A stretch of 64,000 nt of DNA from Rhizobium sp. BK418 (GTDB taxonomy: Bacteria > Pseudomonadota > Alphaproteobacteria > Rhizobiales > Rhizobiaceae). Shown here in pieces: positions 43,195-52,343 of this stretch. The notes below the pieces were generated by a model that was not told the DNA's origin, did not search any database, and saw only the letters and a list, made by a program, of their open reading frames with translations. Every line of letters begins with the position of its first letter. Within the stretch, counting starts at the first letter, position 1. Location: contig NZ_SLZK01000002.1 of assembly GCF_004341105.1 (NCBI RefSeq), forward strand, positions 1-64,000, in the 5' to 3' direction. Made by a program: the position numbers and the translations under genes.

Positions 43195-44826
43195 TCAGGT
43201 CCTTACGGCAGAATCGCTTGGCACTTTTGCGCGATATGCTTGACGCTCCGGCAGCTCCAGCCGGCGCGTGATGCCGACCATTTCCAAAAACACCTCATCG
43301 TGACTGACGATTAGCAGCGCGCCGTCATAGGCTCTCAGGCCGGCTTCGACGGCGGCGATGGAATCAATGTCCAGGTGATTGGTCGGTTCGTCGAGGATCA
43401 GCAGCGCCGGCGGTGTCGCGCCGCCGAGAACGCAGGCAAGGCCGGCGCGTAAGAGCTGGCCGCCCGACAGCGTGGACACGATCTGCAGCGCCGCATCGGC
43501 CCGGAACATGAAGCGGGCAAGCGAGGCGCGGCAGGCATTTTCATCCGATTGTGGGTTCAGCCGCCGGAAATTGTCGCGAATCGACATCTTGGGATCGAGC
43601 AGGCCGACACGCTGGTCGAGCATAGAGAATGAGGTCAGCACGCGGACCGTCCCCTCCCACGGCTGGAGATCGCCCGAGATCAGCGCCAGCAATGTCGTCT
43701 TGCCCGAACCATTCGAGCCGGTGACGGCAATACGTTCGGGTCCGGTGATTTCGAAAGATAGCTTGCGGATGATTGGTTCGCCTGCCTCATAGCCGGCCGT
43801 GACCGCATCGATCTTCAGCACTGATCTGCTTGGCGGCAGGCCAGTCGAAGGCAGCTTGACGGAGAGCGGCTGCAGGATCTCGATGCGTTTGCGCGCCTCC
43901 TCGGCATCCTCCAGCGCCTGGGCGTGGCGGCGTTCGGCAAGGCGAGCATTTTCACCGCTGGTATTTTCAGCCTGACGCTTCAGGCCGCCAGCAACGATAC
44001 GCGGCATGTCGCCCTTGGCGGCCTTCTTCTTGCCGGCGCTGTCCTTGCGCGCCTTCCGCTCGGCCGTTTCCTGGGCGCTGCGGGCAACCTCCGCCACGCG
44101 TTTCCTGGCATCGGCGAGATCATGTTCGGCGGCGGCCAGTTCCAATGCCTTGCGAGCGCGGTAATCGCTCCAGTTTCCGCCATAGCGCGTGGCGCCAAGC
44201 GTCGTCAGCTCGACGATGGCATCCATCGTCTCCAGCAGCTCACGGTCATGGCTGACGATCAGAGCGCCGTGCCGCCAGCCGCCGAGAAGCGAGATCACCG
44301 CCTCGCGGCCATCGCGATCCAGATTGTTGGTCGGCTCGTCAAGGATGAGGAAATCCGGCTCCGCGAAGATCAGGGCGGCGAGTGCCGCGCGAGTGCGCTG
44401 ACCGCCGGAAAGGGCGGCAAGAAGCGTCTGCGGCCCGGCGGCAAGGCCGGACCGTTCCAAGGTTGCATCAATGCGGGCTTCGAGGGTCCAGTCGGCGGCA
44501 GCAAGTTCGTCAGCGCTCGCCTCGCCGCTTTCGGCACGGCTGATGACAGCGAGAGCTTCGGTCGCACCGAAGAGATCGGCGACCGTGTCATCCGGCCCGA
44601 CCTGCACGCTCTGACGCAGGATGCCGATCGTGCCGGACACTGAGACGGAACCCGTCTGCGGTTGCAACTCGCCGGCGACCAGCTTCAAAAGCGTGGTCTT
44701 GCCCACACCATTGCGACCGACGAGGCCGGTGCGCTCGGCGTTGAAGCTCAGATCGATATTGGAGAAAAGCGGCCGGCCGTCAGGCGTGGACCACGAAAGA
44801 TTGGAAAGCGTGATGGATGCAGGCAT
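43195..44826 (-). CDS. ABC-F family ATPase, copy 2
   Basis: 543 aa with two ATPase domains: GRNGVGKTTLLKLV, LSGGQRTRAALAALIF and ILDEPTNNLDRDG; then GSNGSGKTTLLALI, LSGGQLLRAGLACVL and LDEPTNHLDID. The linker is a charged helical region, RKRVAEVARSAQETAERKAR, of the kind that reaches into the ribosome in ABC-F proteins. It is not a close copy of the ABC-F at 21435. The start at 44826 has GGGGA five bases upstream. Whether it protects against an antibiotic or is a housekeeping factor cannot be told. Confidence 0.88.
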   Translation of the reverse strand: MPASITLSNLSWSTPDGRPLFSNIDLSFNAERTGLVGRNGVGKTTLLKLVAGELQPQTGSVSVSGTIGILRQSVQVGPDDTVADLFGATEALAVISRAESGEASADELAAADWTLEARIDATLERSGLAAGPQTLLAALSGGQRTRAALAALIFAEPDFLILDEPTNNLDRDGREAVISLLGGWRHGALIVSHDRELLETMDAIVELTTLGATRYGGNWSDYRARKALELAAAEHDLADARKRVAEVARSAQETAERKARKDSAGKKKAAKGDMPRIVAGGLKRQAENTSGENARLAERRHAQALEDAEEARKRIEILQPLSVKLPSTGLPPSRSVLKIDAVTAGYEAGEPIIRKLSFEITGPERIAVTGSNGSGKTTLLALISGDLQPWEGTVRVLTSFSMLDQRVGLLDPKMSIRDNFRRLNPQSDENACRASLARFMFRADAALQIVSTLSGGQLLRAGLACVLGGATPPALLILDEPTNHLDIDSIAAVEAGLRAYDGALLIVSHDEVFLEMVGITRRLELPERQAYRAKVPSDSAVRT

Positions 44827-44937
44827 GGAAATCCCCGATGGCAAGGCGAGTTGGCATTGCGATCAGGTTCGAATCCATTGTGCACCATCCTGTTGGTATT
44901 GCGAATGGCGGTAAACTAGGCGGGAATGACTGTGAAT

Positions 44938-45288
44938 TCAAGGCAGTTGGTCGCGGGCAAGCGGCACAAGCGCCGAAACCTCGTCTGCCTCCAGCTCGAC
45001 AATCCAGAGATCGGGGTCGAATTTGCGTTCTCGGTCCAGGATCTCCCGTACCTGGTCCGGCTCGACGCGTTCGAGCCGGAGTTCGAACAGGCGATCGCCG
45101 CTGCTCTCTTCATCGAAGAAGGTTTGTGGGGCGGGCGCGTAGAGGGTTTCGAGACCATCGCGGAAGCGCTGGCGGATGAAGATAGCACCGGCCTCCTCCG
45201 CACCCTTCTTCTCTACGGCAGCGAAATTGCCCGCGGCGAAGACACGGCGGACGAGAGCGGAAACGTAGATATCGGTGCGCAATCTCAT
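44938..45288 (-). CDS. DUF1491 protein
   Basis: 116 aa. MRLRTDIYVSALVRRVFAAG, then EEAGAIFIRQRFRDGLETLYAPAPQ and the C-terminal ERKFDPDLWIVELE form the DUF1491 pattern, a small alphaproteobacterial family of unknown function. It is upstream of the ABC-F gene on the same strand with a 111-bp gap. No clear ribosome site precedes the ATG. Confidence 0.82.
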   Translation of the reverse strand: MRLRTDIYVSALVRRVFAAGNFAAVEKKGAEEAGAIFIRQRFRDGLETLYAPAPQTFFDEESSGDRLFELRLERVEPDQVREILDRERKFDPDLWIVELEADEVSALVPLARDQLP

Positions 45289-45451
45289 GAGCGGGATATA
45301 GACTGTGCGGCAAGTGGCAGCAACGCTTATACCTTGACTGCCAGCCGCAAGCTGACCCGACCGGAGGCGTCATGCCGCTGTCGGCCGCAAAGCCACGGAT
45401 CGCACCTGCGTCATGCGAGTAAAGAGCAAACCTCCGGGGATCGCCATATCC

Positions 45452-46426
45452 TCAGCTCTGCGTCAGGCCCGTTAGTCTTTCGCTCATCTGCCAGAGGCGT
45501 TCGGCAAGTTCCGGATCGGTCGCCCAGGGACGCACACCGAGCATCTCCTCAGAATCGGCGGGCACGGCCCTCGCGATATCGCAATTTTCGCAATAGACGC
45601 CGCCCATGCCTTCGAGTTTTTCGCTGACTGCGCACCAGACGGTGGTCGCAGCCCCCTGTGCGATGGTCTTCTTGTTGTTCTCGGGGTCGATCACCGGGTT
45701 GCCGTCAGCATCCACGAAGCCGGTCGACTGCAGATATTCGCGCGACTGGTGGCGGACGAGATCGGTCGTGACGATGCCGCCCGGATGCAGCGAGAATGCG
45801 CGAACGCCCTCCCTTGCGCCTAACGCATCCATGGAGACGGCAAAGAGAGCATTGGCCGTCTTCGACTGACCATAGGCTGTGTAGGGCTGATATTCGCGGT
45901 TTTCGAACATCGGATCGTCGAAATCGACGCCAGAGCGGATATGGGCGCGCGAGGAGACGGCAACCACACGAGCGCCTTCCGCCTTCACCAGCGCCGGCCA
46001 GAGGCGGGCGGCGAGCTGAAAATGGCCGAGATGGTTGGTGGAGAACTGCGATTCATAGCCGCGTCTGTCGCGCGTCAGCGGATTCGCCATGACGGCAGCA
46101 TTGTTGATGAGGAAATGCAGCGGCTCGCCATTCTCGAGGAAACGATCTGCAAAGTCGTCGATCGTATCCGGATCCATCAGATCCATATAATCAAGCGTCA
46201 GGCCCGGTACGGCCTCTGCAGCCGCCCTTGCCTTCTCGATGTTGCGGGCGGGCACGATGACCTTGGCGCCGGCCGCTGCCATGACGCGCGCGGTCTCGAG
46301 GCCAAGGCCGGCATAACCGCCTGTGACGATCGCTACCTTGCCGGCGAGATCATGGCCGGCAATCACGTCTTCCGCCGTGGAAGCCGCGCCGAAACCGGAT
46401 CCGATAGGAGCTTGGGGAGTGGACAT
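45452..46426 (-). CDS. SDR-family oxidoreductase (paralogue pair, copy 2)
   Basis: 324 aa. The N-terminus APIGSGFGAASTAEDVIAGHDLAGK, cofactor motif TGGYAGLG, catalytic YGQSK in AYGQSKTANALFAV, and C-terminal EGMGGVYCENCDIA mirror the SDR at 23054-24010. The start at 46426 has AAAGGAGACATCCC upstream. It is divergent from an AraC regulator, as in the other copy. Substrate unknown. Confidence 0.88.
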   Translation of the reverse strand: MSTPQAPIGSGFGAASTAEDVIAGHDLAGKVAIVTGGYAGLGLETARVMAAAGAKVIVPARNIEKARAAAEAVPGLTLDYMDLMDPDTIDDFADRFLENGEPLHFLINNAAVMANPLTRDRRGYESQFSTNHLGHFQLAARLWPALVKAEGARVVAVSSRAHIRSGVDFDDPMFENREYQPYTAYGQSKTANALFAVSMDALGAREGVRAFSLHPGGIVTTDLVRHQSREYLQSTGFVDADGNPVIDPENNKKTIAQGAATTVWCAVSEKLEGMGGVYCENCDIARAVPADSEEMLGVRPWATDPELAERLWQMSERLTGLTQS

Positions 46427-46497
46427 GGGATGTCTCCTTTCTGGAGCCTTTCCGTTTCTCTCCGAGTCACGAAAATGCTCTGTACCTTTGCTTTTCC

Positions 46498-46541
46498 GCA
46501 ATTCCGGACGCAAAACCGCTGCGCACTTTCGCTGGAATTGC
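46498..46541. repeat. 44-bp palindromic repeat GCAATTCC...GGAATTGC, copy 1
   Basis: The element begins GCAATTCC and ends GGAATTGC, with internal CGCAAAACCGC and GCGCA. It lies between the divergent SDR and AraC genes. A second copy at 52301-52343 has the same ends and most internal bases, so this is a dispersed repeat. I recognise this type as a common rhizobial intergenic repeat, from memory. Confidence 0.8.
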
Positions 46542-46621
46542 TTTAGTCGGGAAACATCTATGTCCGGCAAGCGGGATTCTGAATGCTTGTAAATCCCGAT
46601 TTCTTGCGCCATCGTACAAAC

Positions 46622-47647
46622 ATGACGAGTGATCCCCTCTCCGAAATGCTCAATCTGCTCGACGCGCGCTGCCTGATGGCCGGCGGGCTGATTGCCGGCG
46701 GGCCCTGGGCGCTCGCCTTCCCGCAGCCGAACCGCATCAAGATCAGTGCGGTTGCCAAGGGCCGCTGCTGGCTGGTGCTCGACAATGGCAACCCGCCGAT
46801 CCTGCTCGAAGCCGGCGACGTCATCCTGTTGAACGGCCAATACCCGTTCATGCTGGCAAGCGATCTGGCAGTGAAGCCGACGGATGCCGCGACTGCCTTC
46901 AAGGAGAAGGTTAACGGCATGGCGCGACACGGCGCCGGCGAGGATTTCCTCTATATCGGCGGCCATATCGCGCTCGGACCGACCGGCATGGCGCTGCTGC
47001 TCGATGTCCTGCCGCCCGTCATCCATGTGCGGGCCACACTTGCGGAAGCCGGCGTGCTGCGCTGGCTGCTCGATCAGCTCGTGCGGGAAATGGCGGCCGG
47101 CAAGCCGGGCGCGCTGCTTGCCTCGGCTCAGCTCTCGCAGCTCATCTTCGTGCAGGTGCTGCGCGCCCATATCATGACATCGGAGCCGCTGACGGTCGGC
47201 TGGCTGCGCGCCTTCGGCGACGAGAAGATCGCCCCCGCATTGCGGCAGATGCATGCGGATCCGGCGCATGACTGGCAGCTTGGGGAATTGGCGAAAGCCG
47301 CCGGCATGTCGCGCACCAGCTTTGCGCTGCGCTTCAAGACGGTCGCGGGTGTGGCACCGCTCACCTATCTGACCGCATGGCGCATGCGCCTTGCCGAACG
47401 GGCGCTCCGCGAGGGATCGATGCCCGTCTCCTCACTGGCGCTTTCGCTCGGCTATACTTCGGAAAGCGCCTTCTCCAACGCCTTCAAGCGGGTAACCGGC
47501 GTTGCGCCGAGGCGCTACCGAAGTTCGGCGGCCATCAATATCGGACCGATCGAAGAAGTGGTCGATGTGGAGGGGCGGGCGCCGACAACGGATTACCGGC
47601 CCCTGCGGCTGGCGAACCAACCGTCAGCCCCGGCGCGGCAGGGCTGA
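46622..47647 (+). CDS. AraC-family regulator with cupin domain (paralogue pair, copy 2)
   Basis: 341 aa. The cupin-like N-terminus has SDPLSEMLNLLDAR, ISAVAKGRCWLVLDNG and EAGDVILLNG, matching the layout of the AraC at 24112. The C-terminal helix-turn-helices are WQLGELAKAAGMSRTSFALRFKTVAGVAPLTYLTAWRM and VSSLALSLGYTSESAFSNAFKRV, ending in APRRYR. It has a 40-residue C-terminal tail absent from copy 1. The start at 46622 aligns with copy 1; no strong ribosome site precedes it. Confidence 0.88.
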   Translation: MTSDPLSEMLNLLDARCLMAGGLIAGGPWALAFPQPNRIKISAVAKGRCWLVLDNGNPPILLEAGDVILLNGQYPFMLASDLAVKPTDAATAFKEKVNGMARHGAGEDFLYIGGHIALGPTGMALLLDVLPPVIHVRATLAEAGVLRWLLDQLVREMAAGKPGALLASAQLSQLIFVQVLRAHIMTSEPLTVGWLRAFGDEKIAPALRQMHADPAHDWQLGELAKAAGMSRTSFALRFKTVAGVAPLTYLTAWRMRLAERALREGSMPVSSLALSLGYTSESAFSNAFKRVTGVAPRRYRSSAAINIGPIEEVVDVEGRAPTTDYRPLRLANQPSAPARQG

Positions 47648-47692
47648 TCTCGGTCTCGTATTTGGCTTTTCATGATTTACGCGAGTTGACGA

Positions 47693-48643
47693 TCAGATCG
47701 CGCCGATTTCTTTGAGTTTCTTCAGCACGGCTTCGCTCGGCTCGCCATTTTCCGGCAGATTATAGTGTTTCTGGAAGTGACGGATGGCGGCGCGGGTCTG
47801 TTCGCCAGCGACACCATCGACGCCGACATTGGCGTAGGCCATGTTGGCGAGGCCCTTCTGGATCTTCAGTACCAGATCGACATTGGCGATTCCCGATAGC
47901 GGAACCTGCTTCGGCGAGGCCGGCGCCGTCTTGACGGTCTTTTCGGCGCTACGGATGGCGGCGGCGACCGGATCTTCCTCCGTTGCCTTCGATGTCACAT
48001 CTTCCGGCGGTTTTTCGACAGGAATGGTCGAGGGGCCGACAGCATCGGTCCTGAGCGCGGCAAGCACATCCGGTGTAGCGTCGCCGCTTTGCGCCATGCC
48101 GACCGTTTCCTCGAAGAAGAGGATGGCAGCGCTGGTGCGCGGGCCGATGACACCATCGGCATTGCCGTTATAGAGGCCGCGGCGGATCAGTTCCTTCTGA
48201 ATATCCATGACGAGTTGGTTCGGCTGCTGGCCGGAAGCAACCGGTGGCGTGGATTCGGTGGTCGCGGCAGCATCATCCGGCCGCTCGATGCGGAAGGTGG
48301 TGACATCGCCCTGCGGCTCAGGCTGCGGACGAAAGCCGATGGCATAAGGCGCGTCCGGATCGCGGGTGCGGAAGATCGGATGCGGGTGTGCACCCGGCTG
48401 ATACCAGAGCGCATTGGCGGCAACGAAAGAAAAGATGACGACGAAGGCGATCGTGCCGCCGGCAATGGAGGGATTGCGGCCGATGACGCCGCCGAGCGCG
48501 CCAGCGCCCTGCAATCCAAGGCCACCCAGCGCCGCTACGCCCTGCACGCCGATACCGCCGAGTGCTGCCGCACCGGTCATCAAAAGGCCCTGCTGATGCC
48601 GGCCCTTTTTGCCCTTAGGCGATTTTCGCTTGCGCGCGGCCAT
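47693..48643 (-). CDS. Membrane-anchored peptidoglycan-binding protein
   Basis: 316 aa. A basic N-terminus (MAARKRKSPKGKKGRHQQG) precedes Gly/Ala-rich repeats (ALGGIGVQGVAALGGLGLQG) and a membrane helix (GTIAFVVIFSFVAANAL). Two peptidoglycan-binding-type domains follow: IQKELIRRGLYNGNADGVIGPRTSAAILFFEE and IQKGLANMAYANVGVDGVAGEQTRAAIRHFQKHY. Its start overlaps the histidine kinase 3' end by 29 bases with an internal GGAGGAGGGGC ribosome site, so the two are co-expressed. Confidence 0.85.
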   Translation of the reverse strand: MAARKRKSPKGKKGRHQQGLLMTGAAALGGIGVQGVAALGGLGLQGAGALGGVIGRNPSIAGGTIAFVVIFSFVAANALWYQPGAHPHPIFRTRDPDAPYAIGFRPQPEPQGDVTTFRIERPDDAAATTESTPPVASGQQPNQLVMDIQKELIRRGLYNGNADGVIGPRTSAAILFFEETVGMAQSGDATPDVLAALRTDAVGPSTIPVEKPPEDVTSKATEEDPVAAAIRSAEKTVKTAPASPKQVPLSGIANVDLVLKIQKGLANMAYANVGVDGVAGEQTRAAIRHFQKHYNLPENGEPSEAVLKKLKEIGAI

Positions 48644-50180
48644 CGAAGAGCCCCTCCTCCACTTCCGCGGCATCCACCGCGCTCTTCAGCCGCGGCGGAA
48701 ATTCGACCGCCCCCGTCTGGTTGTTAGCCTCGCCAGTGCAGGCGCCGGAACCATCCGCCGCGACCTCGATGGTGATGATCGTGCCCTCGCCGGGCTGGCT
48801 GGCGATGGCGAAATGGCCGCCATGCAGGGCAACGAGCCCTTTGACCAGCGAGAGGCCAAGACCCGTACCCTCGAATCGGCGGGTATAATCATTCTGGATC
48901 TGGACGAAAGGTTGGCCGAGCGTCGCGAGCCGGTCGGCCGGAATGCCGATGCCGGTATCGCTGACCGTCAGCTTGAGGATACCGTCGCGCATCGCCGCAT
49001 CGACGGTGACCACGCCGCCGGCCTCTGTGAATTTCACGGCATTGCCGACAAGATTGATAAGGATCTGCTGCAGCGCGCGCTGGTCGGCAACGACCTCGCC
49101 GATGCCGCGCTGGACGCGGCTCGTCAGCGTCACGCCCTTGCTCTTGGCCTGCAGGGCAAGCATCGATTCGCAGGAACGGATCGAGGCACCGATATCAAAG
49201 GGCTCCAGCATCAACTCGTAGCGGCCGGCTTCGATCTTGCTCATATCCAGCATCGTGTTGACGACCGAGAGCAGATGCGCGCCTGATTCACGGATCAGGC
49301 CGGCATATTCGCGCTGACGCTCATTCTCGAACTTGCCGAAATATTCGCCGATCAGAATGTCCGAAAAGCCGAGGATGGCGTTCAGCGGCGTACGCAGCTC
49401 ATGGCTGACAGCGGCGAGGAAACGGGATTTGGCATCGTTGGCCGATTCCGCATCTGTCACGCGCGCCTGCGCTTCGGCGCGAAGCCGCTGCTCCACCGAC
49501 ACGTCGTGCAGCTGGGCAATGACAGCCGAAAGCATGCCGTCGATATCCCGCCGCGCGGTCATATCCATACGCAGATAGGCGAACTGGCGGTAGTCGTGCG
49601 AGACCGAGGGACGCTCAAACCTCAGATCGACGATTGCTTTTTCCTCACCCTGTCGCAGGGCATCCAGTGCCTGCAGGAAATGGATGCGGTCGGAGACATG
49701 AACCTGCTCGAAGAAGCCCCTGCCTTTCGGATCGCGCATCCAGGCAAGATAGTCGCGCTTATCGCGGCCACCCGCCTCCGTCACGCTGCCGTGCGGATCG
49801 AGGAAGAGCACAAGGCCCGGGCTCATTTCAAGGAAGAGATCGTCGGCGCTTGTCGTAACAGCGTTCTGGGGCGCAGCCTGGCGGGCCAGCGCAATACTGC
49901 CGACGGCCGAAAACAGGAACGCGGCGCAGACGGTGGCGACGCCGGCGGGCAGTGCGACAGCGGGGCTGGTGACGAGGGAGAGGCCAACAGGCGCGGCGAC
50001 AAGGGCGGCAGAGGACAGGAATACAAGGCGGCGCAGAATGGCGAGCTCGCTCTGGCGCACAGCTTCGCCACCACTCGTCCGGGAGAGCCAGCCTGCCGCT
50101 GCCCGGTCCACGAGGGCCGTCGCCCGGCCGCCAATGTCACTCAAAAAACGCACGCAATACCTGCCCGAAAGGCCTTTCAT
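48615..50180 (-). CDS. Sensor histidine kinase (PleC/DivJ-like core)
   Basis: 521 aa. Two membrane helices near the N-terminus (LVFLSSAALVAAPVGLSLV and ALPAGVATVCAAFLFSAVGSIAL) precede a PAS-like region (about residues 120-220). The H-box is FLAAVSHELRTPLNAILGFSDIL, the form used by PleC/DivJ and CckA-type kinases; ATPase boxes are INLVGNAVKFTEAGG, VSDTGIGIP and GTGLGLSLVKGLVALHGG. No receiver domain is present. The start at 50180 (MKGLSGRYC) is chosen; no strong ribosome site. It is translationally linked with a peptidoglycan-binding protein. Confidence 0.85.
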   Translation of the reverse strand: MKGLSGRYCVRFLSDIGGRATALVDRAAAGWLSRTSGGEAVRQSELAILRRLVFLSSAALVAAPVGLSLVTSPAVALPAGVATVCAAFLFSAVGSIALARQAAPQNAVTTSADDLFLEMSPGLVLFLDPHGSVTEAGGRDKRDYLAWMRDPKGRGFFEQVHVSDRIHFLQALDALRQGEEKAIVDLRFERPSVSHDYRQFAYLRMDMTARRDIDGMLSAVIAQLHDVSVEQRLRAEAQARVTDAESANDAKSRFLAAVSHELRTPLNAILGFSDILIGEYFGKFENERQREYAGLIRESGAHLLSVVNTMLDMSKIEAGRYELMLEPFDIGASIRSCESMLALQAKSKGVTLTSRVQRGIGEVVADQRALQQILINLVGNAVKFTEAGGVVTVDAAMRDGILKLTVSDTGIGIPADRLATLGQPFVQIQNDYTRRFEGTGLGLSLVKGLVALHGGHFAIASQPGEGTIITIEVAADGSGACTGEANNQTGAVEFPPRLKSAVDAAEVEEGLFDGRAQAKIA

Positions 50181-50591
50181 TAACCCGGACAATAGGCCCC
50201 CGCGGCTTAAGGAAAGGATAAGGCAAAGTCGCCCTCCACAGCCCAAAACCGCCAAAAGTCCCATTTTGGGCCATCTGCACGGCTCTTTGGATTTTGTGGT
50301 TAATAGCCGGTAAGCGACGGATTTTCCTTGTATTTCAGCATCGCGTTAACTCTTGTGGCAAGGCGGCGGGCCAAAAGCCCAGCAATTGCAGTCCGCGGCT
50401 GCCACCATGCTTAACAGCGATCGGTAGAATTTGACTGAAATGCCCCGAAAATGCCGATCATTAAAATTCGAATCAAATTTGCCGTAAATGCCGTGGAGTT
50501 TCGAAAAGCGGCATTCGCAACTTCACGATAGGGTTCAATCACACCGGACAACCGGCCCTGATTCGGCAGCAAGACCGGACGGGGAAACAGG
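50181..50591. promoter_or_regulatory. Divergent intergenic region histidine kinase / DUF5330 gene
   Basis: 411 bp. The half near the DUF5330 gene is AT-richer. GTTAA words occur near 50299 and 50345, but their spacing does not fit a CtrA box. No coding frame is convincing. The last bases carry the GGGGAAACAGG ribosome site of the DUF5330 gene. Confidence 0.35.
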
Positions 50592-51128
50592 ATGGGCAAG
50601 ACAATGTGGTTTCTGATCAAAGGATCATTCTGGTTTGGCCTAGTGCTCGTAGCGCTCTCCGTTTTCTCTTCGGAGAGCTCCGACAATGCCGGCCACACAC
50701 AATTGCAGTTTTCCGACGCCTTCACGGCGGTCAGCGGCGCCTATGACTATATGACCGGCATGTGCGCCGAAAAACCCGAGGTCTGCACCAAGGGTGCGGA
50801 GACCTTGACGGCTCTCGGCTACCGGGCCCGTGAAGGCGCCCGTGTCGCCTATGAGCTGCTCGATAGCCAGTTCAAGGACGATGCGTCCAAAATGGCTTCC
50901 GCAAAGTCGGCTGTGCCGCCGGCGCCTGTGGCGCTTGCCGCTCCTTCCCTGCCGGAAACGGTCACCAATACGGTGCGTGAGGCGCAGGCTGCGCTGAACC
51001 AGCCGATGCCGCATATGCCGCAGCCCTACCGCCCGCCGGTCGATGACGGCGCTTCAGCCGAACAGGTCGTCACCGGCACCATTCCCGCCGGCACGATCCC
51101 GCTGCCGACGCCGAAGCCGGCGATCTGA
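50592..51128 (+). CDS. DUF5330 protein (membrane-anchored)
   Basis: 178 aa. MGKTMWFLIKGSFWFGLVLVALSVF is a membrane anchor, followed by DAFTAVSGAYDYMTGMCAEKPEVCTKGAETLTALGYRAREGARVAYELL, the DUF5330 pattern of Rhizobiales, with two close cysteines. The C-terminal half is Pro/Ala-rich and ends in GTIPLPTPKPAI. Function unknown. A strong terminator follows at 51238-51275. Confidence 0.8.
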   Translation: MGKTMWFLIKGSFWFGLVLVALSVFSSESSDNAGHTQLQFSDAFTAVSGAYDYMTGMCAEKPEVCTKGAETLTALGYRAREGARVAYELLDSQFKDDASKMASAKSAVPPAPVALAAPSLPETVTNTVREAQAALNQPMPHMPQPYRPPVDDGASAEQVVTGTIPAGTIPLPTPKPAI

Positions 51129-51237
51129 CGAATTCTGCGGGCGATCCGCCCGTGTCCAAGCTTGCATCGGTGGTCCGCATGACGCGGAGATGCCCCATGC
51201 CTGACGTGCCTGCCCTGTTTATTTCAGCACTTTGCTG

Positions 51238-51275
51238 CGCCGTGAGGATGCCCATCCCTCACGGCGTTTCTTTTT
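51238..51275 (+). terminator. Rho-independent terminator after the DUF5330 gene
   Basis: A 10-base perfect stem CGCCGTGAGG/CCTCACGGCG encloses a 9-base loop and is followed by TTTCTTTTT (51267-51275). It lies 110 bp after the DUF5330 stop and before sufE. Confidence 0.82.
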
Positions 51276-51338
51276 GACGGTTCAATTCTGCGGTCGGTTC
51301 GCCTATATGATCAGGTAATAGCGAAAGGCCTGACAAGC

Positions 51339-51761
51339 ATGGCAACCCTCGACCAGATCATCGACGACTTCTCCTTCCTGGACGATTGGGAAGACCGCTA
51401 CCGATATGTCATCGAACTCGGCAAGGCTCTGCCGGAGCTGGCCGAGGAAAAGAAGACCTCCGAGAACAAGGTGATGGGCTGTGCCAGTCAGGTGTGGCTG
51501 GTGACGCATACATCAGGCAATCCGGACAATCCGCTCATGACGTTCGAGGGCGATTCCGATGCGCATATCGTGCGCGGCCTCGTCGCCATCGTGCTCGCCA
51601 CCTATTCCGGCAAGATGGCATCCGAAATCGCCTCGCTTGACGCTTTCGAGATCTTCTCCAGGATCGGGCTCACCGAAAACCTCTCCTCGCAGCGCTCCAA
51701 CGGGCTGCGCTCGATGGTCAATCGTATCCGCGAGGAAGCACGCGTGCGGGCCGCCGCCTGA
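51339..51761 (+). CDS. sufE: SufE sulfur acceptor for Fe-S cluster assembly
   Basis: 140 aa. IIDDFSFLDDWEDRYRYVIELGKALPELAEEKKTSENKVMGCASQVWL is the SufE start, with the sulfur-accepting Cys48; RGLVAIVLATYSGK and FEIFSRIGLTENLSSQRSNGLRSMVNRIRE complete the fold. SufE takes persulfide sulfur from SufS. It is unlinked to a suf operon here, as is often the case in rhizobia. AAAGG upstream of the ATG is the probable ribosome site. Confidence 0.93.
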   Translation: MATLDQIIDDFSFLDDWEDRYRYVIELGKALPELAEEKKTSENKVMGCASQVWLVTHTSGNPDNPLMTFEGDSDAHIVRGLVAIVLATYSGKMASEIASLDAFEIFSRIGLTENLSSQRSNGLRSMVNRIREEARVRAAA

Positions 51762-51816
51762 GGCAGCCACGCGCCCGGAGAAATAGCCTCCGGACGCGTC
51801 GCAATTTCCGATCAGA

Positions 51817-52242
51817 TCATTTGCTGTCGGCCATCTTTTCACGCAGGCGCTCTTCCTGCTCGATGAGCTCCGGCGTGAAGGCCTCACCGAAATCGGCAGC
51901 TTCAAAGACCTGACGGATTTCAATCTCGCTCGGGCCCGGCATCGGATTAGGGCAACGCTTAACCCATTCGAGCGCCTCCTCCATGTCCTTGACCTGCCAC
52001 AGCCAGAAACCGGCGATCAATTCCTTGGTCTCGGCAAAGGGGCCGTCGATCACCATGCGCTTCGGACCATCGAAGGCGACGCGCTTGCCCTTGGAAGACG
52101 GATGCAGGCCCTCGCCTGCCTGCATGATGCCGGCATTGACGAGATCTTCGTTATACTTGCCCATGGCGGCCAGAAGCTCGGTCGAGGGCATCACGCCCGC
52201 TTCGCTGTCCTCAGTCGCCTTGACGATAACCATTACGCGCAT
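51817..52242 (-). CDS. YciI-like DGPF-domain protein
   Basis: 141 aa. MRVMVIVKATEDSEAGVMPS, then VIDGPFAETKELIAGFWLWQVKDMEEALEW is the DGPF/YciI-like (PhnB-adjacent) pattern, a ferredoxin-like fold of unknown reaction that is often encoded near ECF sigma factors; none is present here. The start at 52242 has GAGGAGAAGAGACA upstream. It is convergent with sufE. A dispersed palindromic repeat (52301) lies just upstream. Confidence 0.85.
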   Translation of the reverse strand: MRVMVIVKATEDSEAGVMPSTELLAAMGKYNEDLVNAGIMQAGEGLHPSSKGKRVAFDGPKRMVIDGPFAETKELIAGFWLWQVKDMEEALEWVKRCPNPMPGPSEIEIRQVFEAADFGEAFTPELIEQEERLREKMADSK

Positions 52243-52300
52243 TGTCTCTTCTCCTCTTATTACGGCGGCACGAGCGCCCGCCTGTCCTCAAACTTTTCAT

Positions 52301-52343
52301 GCAATTCCGAACGCAAAACCGCAGCGCATTTTGCTGGAATTGC
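52301..52343. repeat. 43-bp palindromic repeat GCAATTCC...GGAATTGC, copy 2
   Basis: Same ends and most internal bases as the element at 46498-46541 (CGCAAAACCGC conserved; one base shorter). It lies 58 bp upstream of the YciI-like gene, between that gene and the 3' end of mucR. Confidence 0.8.

Noticed and set aside
44855..44890. GGTTCGAATCC, a tRNA T-loop-like word near 44868
   Set aside because: The flanking bases cannot form a T-stem, and no D-arm, anticodon arm or acceptor stem is present around it.
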